64,000 nt of DNA from Rarobacter incanus (GTDB taxonomy: Bacteria; Actinomycetota; Actinomycetes; Actinomycetales; Cellulomonadaceae): contig NZ_VFNV01000001.1 in assembly GCF_006715765.1 (NCBI RefSeq), positions 1,302,001-1,366,000 on the forward strand, given 5' to 3'. Below are positions 56,494 through 64,000 of the stretch, in pieces. Under the pieces are notes generated by a model that was not told the origin of the DNA, made no database searches, and saw only the letters and a list, made by a program, of their open reading frames with translations. The position numbers and the translations under genes were made by a program. Positions within the stretch are counted from its first letter, which is position 1; every line of letters starts with the position of its first letter.

Positions 56494-56543
56494 GCTCAGG
56501 CTTGCACCCGCGAGTTGGGAGGGGCGCGAATGCAAGCCTGAGC
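56494..56543 (-). terminator. intercistronic hairpin between binding-protein and permease genes
   Basis: GCTCAGGCTTGCA at 56494-56506 pairs perfectly with 56531-56543 (13 bp, 24-nt loop). Such hairpins between binding-protein and permease genes usually raise the relative level of the binding protein by partial termination or 3'-end protection. Confidence 0.65.
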
Positions 56544-56610
56544 GCGTTTCTTGCACGCGACCGGGCCTAGGTATGTCTTGCGAACCCTGGGCTCGGCCGG
56601 ATGACTGCTG

Positions 56611-57972
56611 CTAGAACGCCTTGGTCCACGCAGATTCAGCGGCGGCCGCGGCGCCCGCGGCATCGCTCGATCCGAGCGGCTTGAGCGCAGGGTAGTTGAA
56701 CGGGAAGGATGCGTCGTCGCCCGCATTCGGGTTGGCGATCCACAAGGACTCCCACACCGGCTCAAACTGCGAGGTCTGGTCGGCGATGCTGTTCAGGAAG
56801 TCGCTCTGGTCGATGTCGGGCTGAGCCGAGCTGAATCCGGACGTCTCGACGAACTTGGTGTAGGTGTCCTTTTGCGAGAACAAGTCCAGGAAGGCCAGCG
56901 CCGCAGCCTGGTTCTTCGAGGAGGCCGACACGGCGAGTTGCAGTTCGATCTTTCCGTTCAGGTACTTGTTGTCGGCGGCGTTGTCCGACCCCGGGAACGG
57001 GAAGTAGCCGATCTCGAACTGGTCGTTCACAGCAGTGGCAATGGTCGGTTGGTTCCACGTGCCGTCGGGCAGCATCGCGAACTCGCCGCGCGCAAACGCC
57101 GCCGGCATGTCGTCGTAGCCCGCACCCGAGAAGTTCTTCTGCGCGTGCTCGAAGACCCACTGCGTCTTCTTCAAGACGTCGAGGGGCTTGCCGGAGGTCA
57201 GGGACACGCTCTGGTTCCACAGCCCGTCAATCGTTGCCTGCTTGTCGGCGGCCGTCGGGTACTCCGAGCCGACCGCGCCGAGCATGACCAGGCCTGCGGG
57301 CCAGGTGTCCTTGCCGCCGATGCCGAAGGCGGTGACGCCCGCCTTTTCTAGCTTTTCCGTGGCAGCTTGCAGCTCGCTCCACGTGGTCGGGGCCTCAATT
57401 CCGTTGTCCGAGAAGATCTTCTTGTTGTAGTACACGCCGGTGACGTAGGACGTTCCGGTGGGAACCGCGTACTGCTTGCCGCCGATCGCCTGCGAATCCA
57501 GGACCGACTGCGTGTAGTTCTTCATGAACGCCTGGTCGGTCAGGTCGACGAGGCCACCCGACTGAGCCAGCTGGACGTCTTCGGAAACCGAATCCTGCGC
57601 GTAGTCGGGCATTTCGCGGAACGTCTTGACGACGAATACGTCAACCTTGCCCGCGGTAAGCTGCGCCGACTTTGTGGTCGGGTACGTGTCGTTGGGTACG
57701 GAGTTGAGCGTCGCCTTTGCGTTCGGGTACTTCGCGTTGAACGCGTCAATGACCTCGCCGAATGCCTTGTCCGACGCGTCCGCGCTCGAAACGAGGATGT
57801 TCAGGTCGCCGGTGACGTCGGATGCTGATGGGCTGCCGGATCCGCCCGTCGATGTCGCCGTGTCAGATGAACCACCGCCACAAGCCGCCAGCCCTGCGAC
57901 CAGACCGAGCGTTGCTGTTGCCGCAACAATGCGGCCGATTGCCGTCGAACGGCGCAACTTCTTCGTTGCCAT
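56611..57972 (-). CDS. sugar ABC transporter substrate-binding lipoprotein
   Basis: This 453-residue lipoprotein has a lipobox LAAC with Cys31, then a Gly/Ser/Thr-rich linker and a family-1 extracellular solute-binding domain (SADASDKAFGEVIDAFNAKYPNAKA; KFVETSGFSSAQPD near the end). ATG 57972 has AGGAG five bases upstream and is preferred over a longer frame. A LacI-type operator lies 24 bp before the start. Sugar type is not evident from sequence; the GH130 gene in the same operon suggests beta-manno-oligosaccharides. Confidence 0.92.
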   Translation of the reverse strand: MATKKLRRSTAIGRIVAATATLGLVAGLAACGGGSSDTATSTGGSGSPSASDVTGDLNILVSSADASDKAFGEVIDAFNAKYPNAKATLNSVPNDTYPTTKSAQLTAGKVDVFVVKTFREMPDYAQDSVSEDVQLAQSGGLVDLTDQAFMKNYTQSVLDSQAIGGKQYAVPTGTSYVTGVYYNKKIFSDNGIEAPTTWSELQAATEKLEKAGVTAFGIGGKDTWPAGLVMLGAVGSEYPTAADKQATIDGLWNQSVSLTSGKPLDVLKKTQWVFEHAQKNFSGAGYDDMPAAFARGEFAMLPDGTWNQPTIATAVNDQFEIGYFPFPGSDNAADNKYLNGKIELQLAVSASSKNQAAALAFLDLFSQKDTYTKFVETSGFSSAQPDIDQSDFLNSIADQTSQFEPVWESLWIANPNAGDDASFPFNYPALKPLGSSDAAGAAAAAESAWTKAF

Positions 57973-57995
57973 GTTGACTCCTGTTGGATCGTGAG

Positions 57996-58011
57996 ACCGA
58001 AACGTTTCGGT
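57996..58011. promoter_or_regulatory. LacI-type operator of the ABC/GH130 operon
   Basis: ACCGAAACGTTTCGGT is a perfect 16-bp palindrome between a TAGAGT -10-like box (about 58021-58026, leftward) and the binding-protein start. It is in the roadblock position. The LacI-family gene 134 bp further upstream is the likely binder. Two direct repeats TTCGTTATC at 58063-58071 and 58074-58082, one helical turn apart, may be a further site. Confidence 0.88.
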
Positions 58012-58144
58012 TGCCTGTGACTCTAGCATTGAACGGCCCGTGACCGCCAACGGCCGCAACCGTTCGTTATCGTTTCGTTATCTGCCTCGCCGGGATTTTG
58101 TTGGCATTTCATCGATTCATTTCAAACCGATTTAGCAGATTCGC

Positions 58145-59176
58145 CTATTTGGGGCACTTTCCCGTCGAGTGTCGCACTATCAGCTGCCCCGGGGCCAGGT
58201 CAACGACGCGCCCGGCCGATCCGGCCGGGTCCTCGATCACGTCCAGCAGCAGGTTGGCCGCGGCCGCCGCCACGCGCCGCGGGGCGGCCTGCACGGTCGA
58301 CAGAGTAGGCCTGATGTACGTTCCCATCGCGATACCGTCATAGCCCCCGACGGACAGGTCACCCGGCACGTCCCAACCCAGTTCCTGCGCCCGTATTATC
58401 AGGCCCACCGCCGCAAGATCGTTGGCGCAGACCACCGCGGTCGGCCGATCAACCATCTGCGAAATCGCATCGGCCGCCGCCCGACCGCCCTGGTACGTAA
58501 AGTCGCCGGGGATGAGCGTATCGGCACGCAACCCGTGCCGCGCCATCTCCGCCCTCCACGCTTCGACGCGCTCCCTGGCATGCACAAACCGCGCGGGGCC
58601 GGAGACATGCGCGATGTTCGTGTGCCCCTGGTCGACCAGGTGGCGGACCATCGCCGCGACACCCGGCGCGCTCGGCTGCCGCACGCATGGCAGCTCGAAT
58701 CCCTCGGCACTGGGAACGATCCCAACCGCAGGCATTCCAATTTCATTCATGAGCGGGAGCCGTGGATCATCGACCCGCAATTCGTTGAGCAAGACCCCGT
58801 CCACGCGCCGATTTGCTGCTAACTCCCGGTACCTGTTCTCGGTGTCGCGTTCGTTGGTCCCCATGTGGAGCACTAGCGCGTAGCCACGCGGCGATAGCGC
58901 CTGTTCGATCCCGCCGATGAAGGAGGCGAAGAAGGGATCCGACTCCAGGACATCCAGGCTGCGCTGCAACACAAATCCGATAGCGAATGCGCGCTTGGTT
59001 GACAGGCTCCGGCCGCGCAGGGAGGGCACGTAGCCAAGCTCGCTCGCCGCCCGCTGCACGCGTGCGCGCGTTGCCTCCGAAACGCCCGGCCGCCCATTGA
59101 GCGCCGCCGAGGCTGAACTAATCGCAACCCCGGCGCGCGCCGCGACATCGACGATTGTGACGCGATCCGTCTCCAC
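58145..59176 (-). CDS. LacI-family transcriptional regulator
   Basis: This 343-residue repressor has an N-terminal HTH (VTIVDVAARAGVAISSASAALNG, residues 6-28) with hinge-helix, then a periplasmic-binding-type sugar domain (AIGFVLQRSLDVLES, HVSGPARFVHARERVEAW, VVCANDLAAVGLIIRAQELGWDVPGDLSVGGYDGIAMGTYIRPTLSTVQ). Its gene lies between manA and the binding-protein gene, all leftward. The perfect palindromes at 57996-58011 and 10711-10726 are its probable targets. No copy of that operator is seen before its own gene. Confidence 0.93.
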   Translation of the reverse strand: METDRVTIVDVAARAGVAISSASAALNGRPGVSEATRARVQRAASELGYVPSLRGRSLSTKRAFAIGFVLQRSLDVLESDPFFASFIGGIEQALSPRGYALVLHMGTNERDTENRYRELAANRRVDGVLLNELRVDDPRLPLMNEIGMPAVGIVPSAEGFELPCVRQPSAPGVAAMVRHLVDQGHTNIAHVSGPARFVHARERVEAWRAEMARHGLRADTLIPGDFTYQGGRAAADAISQMVDRPTAVVCANDLAAVGLIIRAQELGWDVPGDLSVGGYDGIAMGTYIRPTLSTVQAAPRRVAAAAANLLLDVIEDPAGSAGRVVDLAPGQLIVRHSTGKCPK

Positions 59177-59319
59177 TGAAACTCCCCGATTCTGGCCCTG
59201 CGACGCGCGTACCCACTGACGCTGGCGCCCTTATAGCCTACGGCGATTGCGCGCGCAGGGTCCTGCATCTGCGCGCACCACCATTATCCGGGATGCAATT
59301 GGCTACCGATCGCCCACGG

Positions 59320-60558
59320 TCACGGCACGCCGACGACCGCCACCCGCCCGTGCCCCGACAGCTCCAGGGACTCGCCGGCGCCTAAAAATACGGCGTCACC
59401 AGCGACTAGGGCGGCTCGTCCATCGGGGCAATTCGCCCTGGTCTGCCCGTCCAACGCTATCGCGACACGCGCCCCGTGCGCGCCTTTCGTTTCAACGCTG
59501 GCACCGGCGATCCCGTAGATGGTGACCTGGTATTCGCTAAAATGCGCCGGGTAGGACTGCACAGTCGCATTGGCGCCACCTTCCGCTCGTGGATGATCGA
59601 CGAGCGCCCCGCCCGCCGTGAAATCCACGATCGCCAGGAGTTCGTCGATGTCGACCCGCTTCGAGGTGAGGCCGGCCCGGATCACGTTGTCCGAACTGGC
59701 CATGACCTCCAGGCCCAGCCCGTCGAGGTAGCAGTGCACAACCCCCGCGCCGACGCTCAGCGCCGCTCCCGGTTCGAGCGATCTAGGTTGCAGGAAGATC
59801 GTGGCCAAAACGCCCACGTCGCCGGGGTAGAACTCCAGGACCTCCCGCGCAACCGCCAGGGAATCCTGCCCCCAGGTGCCATCGGCCGGCGCGCTGCCGC
59901 CGCTGCCGCCGCTGCCTGCCAGGGGAATGCCTTGCAGCGCGGTCAGCGCCGAATCTATGGCGCCGCGATCCAGGCGCAGAACCGTTTCGAATGCGTCCCG
60001 CAGCCCGTTCGCGGGCTGTCGCAACTGCGAAATTGCCGCCCGCAGCACGTCCGGCGCGAGCCTTTCGAGGTCCGCCGCGACGGATTCCGCGTCCCGGAAG
60101 CCGGCCAGGGCGCGCGTCGGAACCAGTGCCAGCAGGGTTTCGGGTTTGTGCTTGTCGTCGGCGTAGTTGCGGCTCGCCGGCGGCGTGCGGTCGGCGCCCT
60201 CCCGCGCAAATCCCCGCGCGGCCTGGTCGCTGTTGGGATGCACCTGGAGCGAAAGTGGCCTCGCCGCCGCGAGCAGCTTCACCAGGTACGGCAGGGCGCG
60301 TCCGTTCGGCTCGCGCAGCGCGCGGGGGTTTTCGGCAAGCCATCGGTCGAGGCGCTCGGATCTGGGGCCCAAGTCCGCGTCGACGCCCGCGGCCGGCACG
60401 CACGGCGACACGGAGCTGGCGAGTGCCGGAGCCGATGGGTGCGCGCCGTACCAGATTTCCGCCCAGGGCCTGCCGTCACCTGGAAGGCCCAGGAAGGCCG
60501 GAAGCGCCTCACGCGATCCCCAATCGTATGCCTGGAGTCGGCCCTGCAACCTCAGCAT
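59320..60558 (-). CDS. manA: mannose-6-phosphate isomerase, class I
   Basis: This 412-residue zinc enzyme converts mannose-6-P to fructose-6-P. The type I PMI signature is visible: AEIWYGAHPSAPA (about 33-45), YLVKLLAAARPLSLQVHPNSDQA (about 88-110) with the zinc Gln-His pair, DDKHKPETLLAL (about 133-144), and VGAGVVHCYLDGLGLEVMASSDNVIRAGLT with a catalytic Arg (about 260-288). ATG 60558 follows GAAGGAAG at four bases. It lies within the ROK-manA-lacI-ABC-GH130 cluster and supplies the step from mannose phosphate into glycolysis. A perfect palindrome at 60609-60624 lies in its promoter. Confidence 0.93.
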   Translation of the reverse strand: MLRLQGRLQAYDWGSREALPAFLGLPGDGRPWAEIWYGAHPSAPALASSVSPCVPAAGVDADLGPRSERLDRWLAENPRALREPNGRALPYLVKLLAAARPLSLQVHPNSDQAARGFAREGADRTPPASRNYADDKHKPETLLALVPTRALAGFRDAESVAADLERLAPDVLRAAISQLRQPANGLRDAFETVLRLDRGAIDSALTALQGIPLAGSGGSGGSAPADGTWGQDSLAVAREVLEFYPGDVGVLATIFLQPRSLEPGAALSVGAGVVHCYLDGLGLEVMASSDNVIRAGLTSKRVDIDELLAIVDFTAGGALVDHPRAEGGANATVQSYPAHFSEYQVTIYGIAGASVETKGAHGARVAIALDGQTRANCPDGRAALVAGDAVFLGAGESLELSGHGRVAVVGVP

Positions 60559-60608
60559 GTCACTTCCTTCGCTCGCGACGGCGGCTCTGCGCCCGCTCCC
60601 TCGCGCCA

Positions 60609-60624
60609 ATCAAACCGGTTTGAT
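60609..60624. promoter_or_regulatory. 16-bp palindromic operator upstream of manA
   Basis: ATCAAACCGGTTTGAT is a perfect 16-bp palindrome, 51 bp before the manA start. It is unlike the CCGAAACGTTTCGG operator, so a different LacI-like or ROK regulator may bind it. Confidence 0.7.
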
Positions 60625-60702
60625 AACCGTAGTCGGGCACCGCGGCCGGGTCAAGCCGCGCGACGCCCGGGCCGGGGACAGGAACAGCATTGGTCACCGA
60701 GT

Positions 60703-61905
60703 CTATTGAAGGACGAGTTCCGCCCGCTCCGTGGCAACACCTAGTGAGACAAGTTGGGCCGCCCGCTCGGCGGCCAGCATCACCGCCCCGACGATCTCAC
60801 TGCGATCGGTGAGTTGCGAATGAACGACGGTAAGGTCGTCAATGACTCCCGGCTGCGCGTAGCGCGCGATAGACTGCTCGACCCCTTGCAGGAAGGTTGA
60901 CGAATAGGCGCCCAGGGCGCCCCCCAGCACGACTCGCTGCGGATTGAGGCAGTTGCACAGGTCCGCCAGGAGTCTACCCAGCGTCCACCCCGCCTCCGAG
61001 AGAATCCGCACCCCGGCCGCGTCGGTCACCTCGCGGACGTCGAACGAATCGGCCGCAAATTCCCGCCCCGCCGAGAGTCCCAGCTGGCGGCGGATCGTGT
61101 CGGCCGACACCACAGATTCCAGGCACCCCCTGTTTCCACACCGGCACAGCTCCGTGGAGCCTTGCAGCGGCGCGTGCCCGATCTCGCCTGCGAGCCCGCT
61201 GGTTCCCATGTACGGGCGCCCATTCAAGATCATCGCCGCGCCCACCCCGCCGGACACCTTTATATACAAAACATTGCTCAGTCCCCGGGCGGCCCCGCGG
61301 GTCGATTCGCCGTAGGCGCCCAGCATCGCATCGTGGGACATGGTGACCGGAAGGCCAAAGACTCGTTCGAATTCCGCCTGCGGACTCAGTCCCCGCCACT
61401 CGGCCAACACTGTGGGAACCCGCATGAGTCCCGTGCGCGGATCGATCGGTCCCGGGATGCCGACGACGACGTGCTGGATTTGCGGGCCCCCGACCTGCGC
61501 CACGAGCCCGTCGAAGACCTCTTTACCCACCTCCATGGCACCGCTCGGGTCGTGGTCGACGTCGACCCGCGCCGTGCTCTCGGCGAGCACTTCACCGTTG
61601 AGGTTAGCGATAGCAACCGTCACGTGCCCGTGACCGTAATCCAAGCCGGCCACGTGACCACTTTCGCCGCGGTAGACAAGGTAGGTGGAGGGCCTGCCCC
61701 GGCGCGCCGGCTTTTCGGGGCCTTCCGTTTGGGTCTCAATGATGCCCTCGTCGAGCAGAGCGCTTACGAGGTGATTGACGCCGCTCCGCGACAACCCCAG
61801 CTCCCGCATGATTTCGCTGCGCGAACAACCACCGGTCCGACGGATGAATTCGAGCGCCAGCTGCCGGTTCCGCAGTCGCGAACCGACCGAATCTTCTACC
61901 TCCAT
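60703..61905 (-). CDS. ROK-family (NagC/XylR-like) regulator
   Basis: This 400-residue protein has an N-terminal winged helix (RNRQLALEFIRRTGGCSRSEIMRELGLSRSGVNHLVSALLDEG, in parts, residues about 12-55). A ROK domain follows with HVAGLDYGHGHVTVAIANL, VVVGIPGPID, MSHDAMLGAYGES (Asp retained), GEIGHAPL and the zinc motif CRCGNRGCLES (about 254-264). It senses a sugar and regulates transcription. The ATG has a fair upstream purine stretch. It lies first in the leftward saccharide cluster; its targets are likely its own promoter (palindrome-like CTTGAACGCTTTAAG at 61929-61943) and perhaps manA. Confidence 0.92.
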   Translation of the reverse strand: MEVEDSVGSRLRNRQLALEFIRRTGGCSRSEIMRELGLSRSGVNHLVSALLDEGIIETQTEGPEKPARRGRPSTYLVYRGESGHVAGLDYGHGHVTVAIANLNGEVLAESTARVDVDHDPSGAMEVGKEVFDGLVAQVGGPQIQHVVVGIPGPIDPRTGLMRVPTVLAEWRGLSPQAEFERVFGLPVTMSHDAMLGAYGESTRGAARGLSNVLYIKVSGGVGAAMILNGRPYMGTSGLAGEIGHAPLQGSTELCRCGNRGCLESVVSADTIRRQLGLSAGREFAADSFDVREVTDAAGVRILSEAGWTLGRLLADLCNCLNPQRVVLGGALGAYSSTFLQGVEQSIARYAQPGVIDDLTVVHSQLTDRSEIVGAVMLAAERAAQLVSLGVATERAELVLQ

Positions 61906-61928
61906 AGGTAACTTCTGCCCCTTTACAT

Positions 61929-61943
61929 CTTGAACGCTTTAAG
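61929..61943. promoter_or_regulatory. imperfect palindrome before the ROK gene
   Basis: CTTGAACGCTTTAAG reads as CTTgAA-CGC-TTtAAG with one mismatched pair and lies 24 bp upstream of the ROK start. It is a candidate autoregulatory site. Confidence 0.35.
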
Positions 61944-62474
61944 ACCCGAGAGCACCGATCCGCCGCCGAACACGGCGCACACGGACATGAAATCCGGTGG
62001 ACACCGGGTCAATTATGGTCAACACTGACACAAATGCCGGTGGGCGAAATGCTACCACAGGATGACACGGCCGGGAGCGTGCCGGAACTCCGCGGATTTC
62101 GGTTTGGAGTTGGCCTCCACCTCGATGTATTTATTACTTAAACTATCGCGATTGGTTTCTCAGGTCTACTGCCCTCTCGCCTTCGGGTAACGTGGTCAAC
62201 TCCGACCTCACGCAAAGCGACAGCACGGTTGTTCGCGGTCGCTATTGGATGTGCGACAGGTTCGGCCACACCGATGTCCGGCGGACCGGCCGTGCACGAG
62301 GATGCCCAGTGGCTTCCACGCGCGGCTACAGTGGGCCGCGCAAGCGTGGCCCTGTGGCGTATGTCCACCCGATCACTGCTTCGCTCACATAAAGTCGCTT
62401 GAAATGCCTAGATGTCGACCCTGGCGAACGAGATTGAAATGCTTCGAGTTCGCCAGCGCATCGACATCCTTAAG
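61944..62474. other. non-coding stretch between the ROK gene and the IS element
   Basis: This stretch holds short open frames on both strands with no recognisable protein features, and an AT-rich island at about 62128-62150. I see no tRNA or repeat of the kind found elsewhere in the window. Its right end carries the hairpin at 62411-62468. It may be the promoter region of the ROK cluster plus debris of an older gene. Confidence 0.5.
62411..62468. terminator. bipartite hairpin next to the IS left end
   Basis: GATGTCGA (62411-62418) pairs with TCGACATC (62461-62468) and CTGGCGAAC (62421-62429) pairs with GTTCGCCAG (62448-62456), giving 17 bp with a small internal loop and an 18-nt loop. It ends six bases before the IS terminal repeat and is a terminator or structured-RNA remnant. 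Confidence 0.5.
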
Positions 62475-62543
62475 GGGACTGCTGCATGAGTAGGTGACAT
62501 CTGATCTGGCTTGCCCGGGAGGGCGGTCTGGAAGGATGTTGCT

Positions 62544-62852
62544 GTGCCTAAGCCCTACCCGTCCGAATTCCATGATGACGTCGTGCGCGTCGCCCGCAAC
62601 CGTGAGCCCGCAGTGACGATCGAGCAGATCGGATAAGACTTCGGGGTCCACCCGATGACGCTGCACAAGTGGCTGCGTCGCGCCGACATCGACGAGAGCG
62701 CCAAGCCCGGCCAGTCTCGGACCGAGGCGGCGGAGATCCGTGAGGCGCGCAAGCGGATCCGACTCCTCGAGCAGGAGAACGAGGTCCTTTGGCGGGCGGC
62801 GGCGTATCTGTCGCAGGCGAACCTGCCGGGAAAAGGCTCTACCCGCTCGTGA
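62544..62852 (+). pseudogene. IS3-family OrfA, interrupted by a stop codon
   Basis: From GTG 62544 the reading gives PKPYPSEFHDDVVRVARNRE and then an in-frame TAA at 62634-62636 (after EQIG), beyond which the reading resumes DFGVHPMTLHKWLRRADID...RIRLLEQENEVLWRAAAYLSQANLPGKGS. This is the HTH plus leucine zipper of IS3 OrfA, about 102 residues if intact. A lysine codon AAG to TAA change is the simplest explanation. It runs into orfB through an AAAAG slip site. Confidence 0.88.
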
Positions 62853-63736
62853 CAGAGCTCGCCGCTGACGGAGTCCCCGTCGCGGTGACGCGCCGGGTTC
62901 TCAAGCTCTCCCGCCAGCCCTACTACCTGTGGCTGGCTGACCCCATCACGCCCAGCGAGGTGGTGGAGGCGTATCGCACGAACGCGCTGTTCGACGCCCA
63001 CCAGGACGACCCCGAGCTCGGGCACCGGCTCCTCGCCGACGAGGCCCGTGATGAGGGCGAAGCAATGTCGGACCGGACCGCGTGGCGGATCGCCGCGAGC
63101 AACGGCTGGTGGAGCGCGTTCGGGAAACCCAAGCGCGGCAAGCACCGCAAGCCGGGCCCGCCCGTCCACGACGACCTCTGCGCCGTCGTCGACGAGCACG
63201 GCAGGACCCGGCAGGTGTTCGCCGCCGACGCGCCGAACGAACTCTGGCTCGTGGACATCACGGAGCACAAGACCGCGGAGGGCAAGCTCTACTGTTGCGC
63301 GATCAAAGACGCGTTCTCAGGTCGGATCGTCGCGTACTCAATCGACTCCCGAATGAAGTCTCGTTTGGCTGTTCAGGCGCTCGAGAACGCCGTCGCCATG
63401 CGCGGTGACGTCGCAGGCTGCGTGGTCCATTCGCACCGAGGATCTCAATTCCGAAGCAGGAAATTCCTGCGCGCGCTGACCCGTCACCGCATGATCGGGT
63501 CCATGGGCCGAGTCGGCTCCAGCGGAGACAACGCGGCCATGGAGAGCTTCTTCGCGCTCCTGCAGAACAACGTCCTCGACCGCCAGTCCTGGACCACGCG
63601 TGAGCAGTTGCGCATCGCGATCGGGACCTGGATCGAACCGACCTACCACCGCCGACGTCGACAGGCCCGCCTGGGCCGTTTGACGCCCATCGAGTTCGAG
63701 ACCATCATGAACACGACCGTCACACTGGCGGCGTGA
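62789..63736 (+). CDS. IS3-family OrfB transposase, catalytic Asp replaced by His
   Basis: This frame of about 315 residues covers the IS3 OrfB: HTH_21-like YPLVTELAADGVPVAVTRRVLKLSRQPYY, then the rve core with first Asp in NELWLVDITEH (about 155). The second DDE Asp should be in VVHSDRGSQ but here reads VVHSHRGSQF (about 213-222). The Glu is in DNAAMESFF (about 250). The IS likely makes OrfAB by -1 frameshift, and the true OrfB N-terminus is uncertain. With Asp to His at the active site the enzyme should be inactive. Confidence 0.9.
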   Translation: MAGGGVSVAGEPAGKRLYPLVTELAADGVPVAVTRRVLKLSRQPYYLWLADPITPSEVVEAYRTNALFDAHQDDPELGHRLLADEARDEGEAMSDRTAWRIAASNGWWSAFGKPKRGKHRKPGPPVHDDLCAVVDEHGRTRQVFAADAPNELWLVDITEHKTAEGKLYCCAIKDAFSGRIVAYSIDSRMKSRLAVQALENAVAMRGDVAGCVVHSHRGSQFRSRKFLRALTRHRMIGSMGRVGSSGDNAAMESFFALLQNNVLDRQSWTTREQLRIAIGTWIEPTYHRRRRQARLGRLTPIEFETIMNTTVTLAA

Positions 63737-63919
63737 CTAGAAACTGTCACCTATCCGTGCAGCAGTCCCGCGATTGGGTGCAGTCATAATCAGGCACGAC
63801 AAACCCAACCCAGGTATCGCTTAACCGCAATCAATCACCACGCACGACGCCACCTCGACGCTAGGCAACCGCCCCCGCTGAGGGCCCACTCGGGGCACAC
63901 GCTGACAGGCCAGCCACCG

Positions 63920-64000
63920 TCACAGACGGAACTTAACCGACTTCTTAGCTGCGCTGTAGCCCGCGTTCCCCTTATACCGAACGATGACTTTGTGACGCGC
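63920..64000 (-). CDS. C-terminal end of an Ig-like surface protein (partial)
   Basis: Leftward from the window edge, 26 codons read ARHKVIVRYKGNAGYSAAKKSVKFRL before a TGA at 63922-63920 (read here as two pieces: VIVRYKGNAGYSAAKK and SVKFRL). The pattern YKGNAGYSAAKKSVKF matches the last strands of a Big_3-type Ig-like repeat, and closely resembles the end of the 50.7-kb secreted protein (YAGNGTYSSASSAKVTVKIKK). The rest lies beyond the window. Only the very end is visible, so the call is tentative. Confidence 0.6.
   Translation of the reverse strand, partial: ARHKVIVRYKGNAGYSAAKKSVKFRL

Larger units (their letters stand above)
62475..63769 (+). mobile_element. IS3-family insertion sequence, degenerate copy
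   Basis: The element is about 1.3 kb with terminal inverted repeats: left end GGGACTGCTGCATGAGTAGG (62475 on), right end (complement) GGGACTGCTGCACGGATAGG (ending 63769), both continuing TGACA. It has the two-frame orfA/orfB organisation in a -1 relation with an A4G run (62831-62835) at the overlap. orfA has an internal stop and OrfB has lost one DDE aspartate, so it is probably immobile. No target-site duplication is apparent. Confidence 0.9.

Noticed and set aside
62192-62392. Small + strand gene of 66 codons left of the IS.
   Set aside because: No ribosome site, low-complexity basic composition and no recognisable family.
62470-63775. Target-site duplication flanking the IS.
   Set aside because: Left flank (TTAAG) and right flank (CGCGATT) share no 3-5 bp direct repeat.

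Overview
The window is high-GC chromosomal DNA from an actinobacterium (Actinomycetota). The evidence is the gene order dnaK-grpE-dnaJ-hspR behind HspR-type HAIR operators, a SAM-IV riboswitch, a DUF4235 protein, an LPKTG sortase substrate, GTG/TTG starts and a divergent membrane pyrophosphatase of a kind known from Cellulomonas. I cannot name the genus. Forty-two genes or gene fragments are supported, plus three families of non-coding repeats, two riboswitches and one degenerate IS3-family element.

Layout. 1-6 kb: 5'-part of tadA, upp, a DUF1540 protein, and the heat-shock operon read leftward from a promoter carrying three HAIR-like sites. 6-12 kb: a dimethylargininase-like enzyme, palindromic repeats, a TPC-type metal P-type ATPase, a PH-domain membrane protein, a phosphomannomutase-like HAD enzyme, a stand-alone Lrp/AsnC ligand domain and a DUF606-type transporter. 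12-16 kb: pgmB, a GH65 phosphorylase and mazG in one leftward unit. 16-24 kb: a 1306-residue lectin/DUF11 cell-wall adhesin divergent from a SWIM-SNF2 helicase. 24-31 kb: membrane protein plus GT2 glycosyltransferase, a DUF4914 P-loop protein, an L,D-transpeptidase and an S4 RNA-binding protein. 31-36 kb: a guanidino-group enzyme and a TPP-riboswitch-controlled thiBPQ thiamine transporter. 36-45 kb: a long palindromic repeat field, ndh, a cold-shock gene, divergent ppdK and hppA, and a glycosyltransferase-like gene.

45-53.5 kb is a probable sulfur locus. A SAM-IV riboswitch precedes a cysteine-desulfurase-like gene, followed by a TcyP-type cystine symporter and two exported proteins of unknown function. 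One is membrane anchored with an fn3-like domain. The other has thioredoxin-like lobes and Ig-like repeats.

53.5-62 kb is a leftward saccharide cluster: ROK regulator, manA, LacI regulator, ABC binding protein, two permeases and a GH130 enzyme. A perfect 14-bp LacI-type operator core lies in front of the ABC genes, and the same core lies in front of the phosphomannomutase-like HAD gene 47 kb away. I infer one regulon: import of beta-mannosides, phosphorolysis to mannose-1-P, conversion to mannose-6-P, then isomerisation to fructose-6-P by ManA. The window ends with an inactivated IS3-family copy and the C-terminus of another Ig-like surface protein.

Themes are phosphorolytic sugar use (GH65 with PgmB, GH130 with ManA), pyrophosphate economy (PPDK opposite H+-PPase) and riboswitch control of thiamine and sulfur supply. 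Palindromic repeat elements fill three of the larger convergent intergenic gaps.
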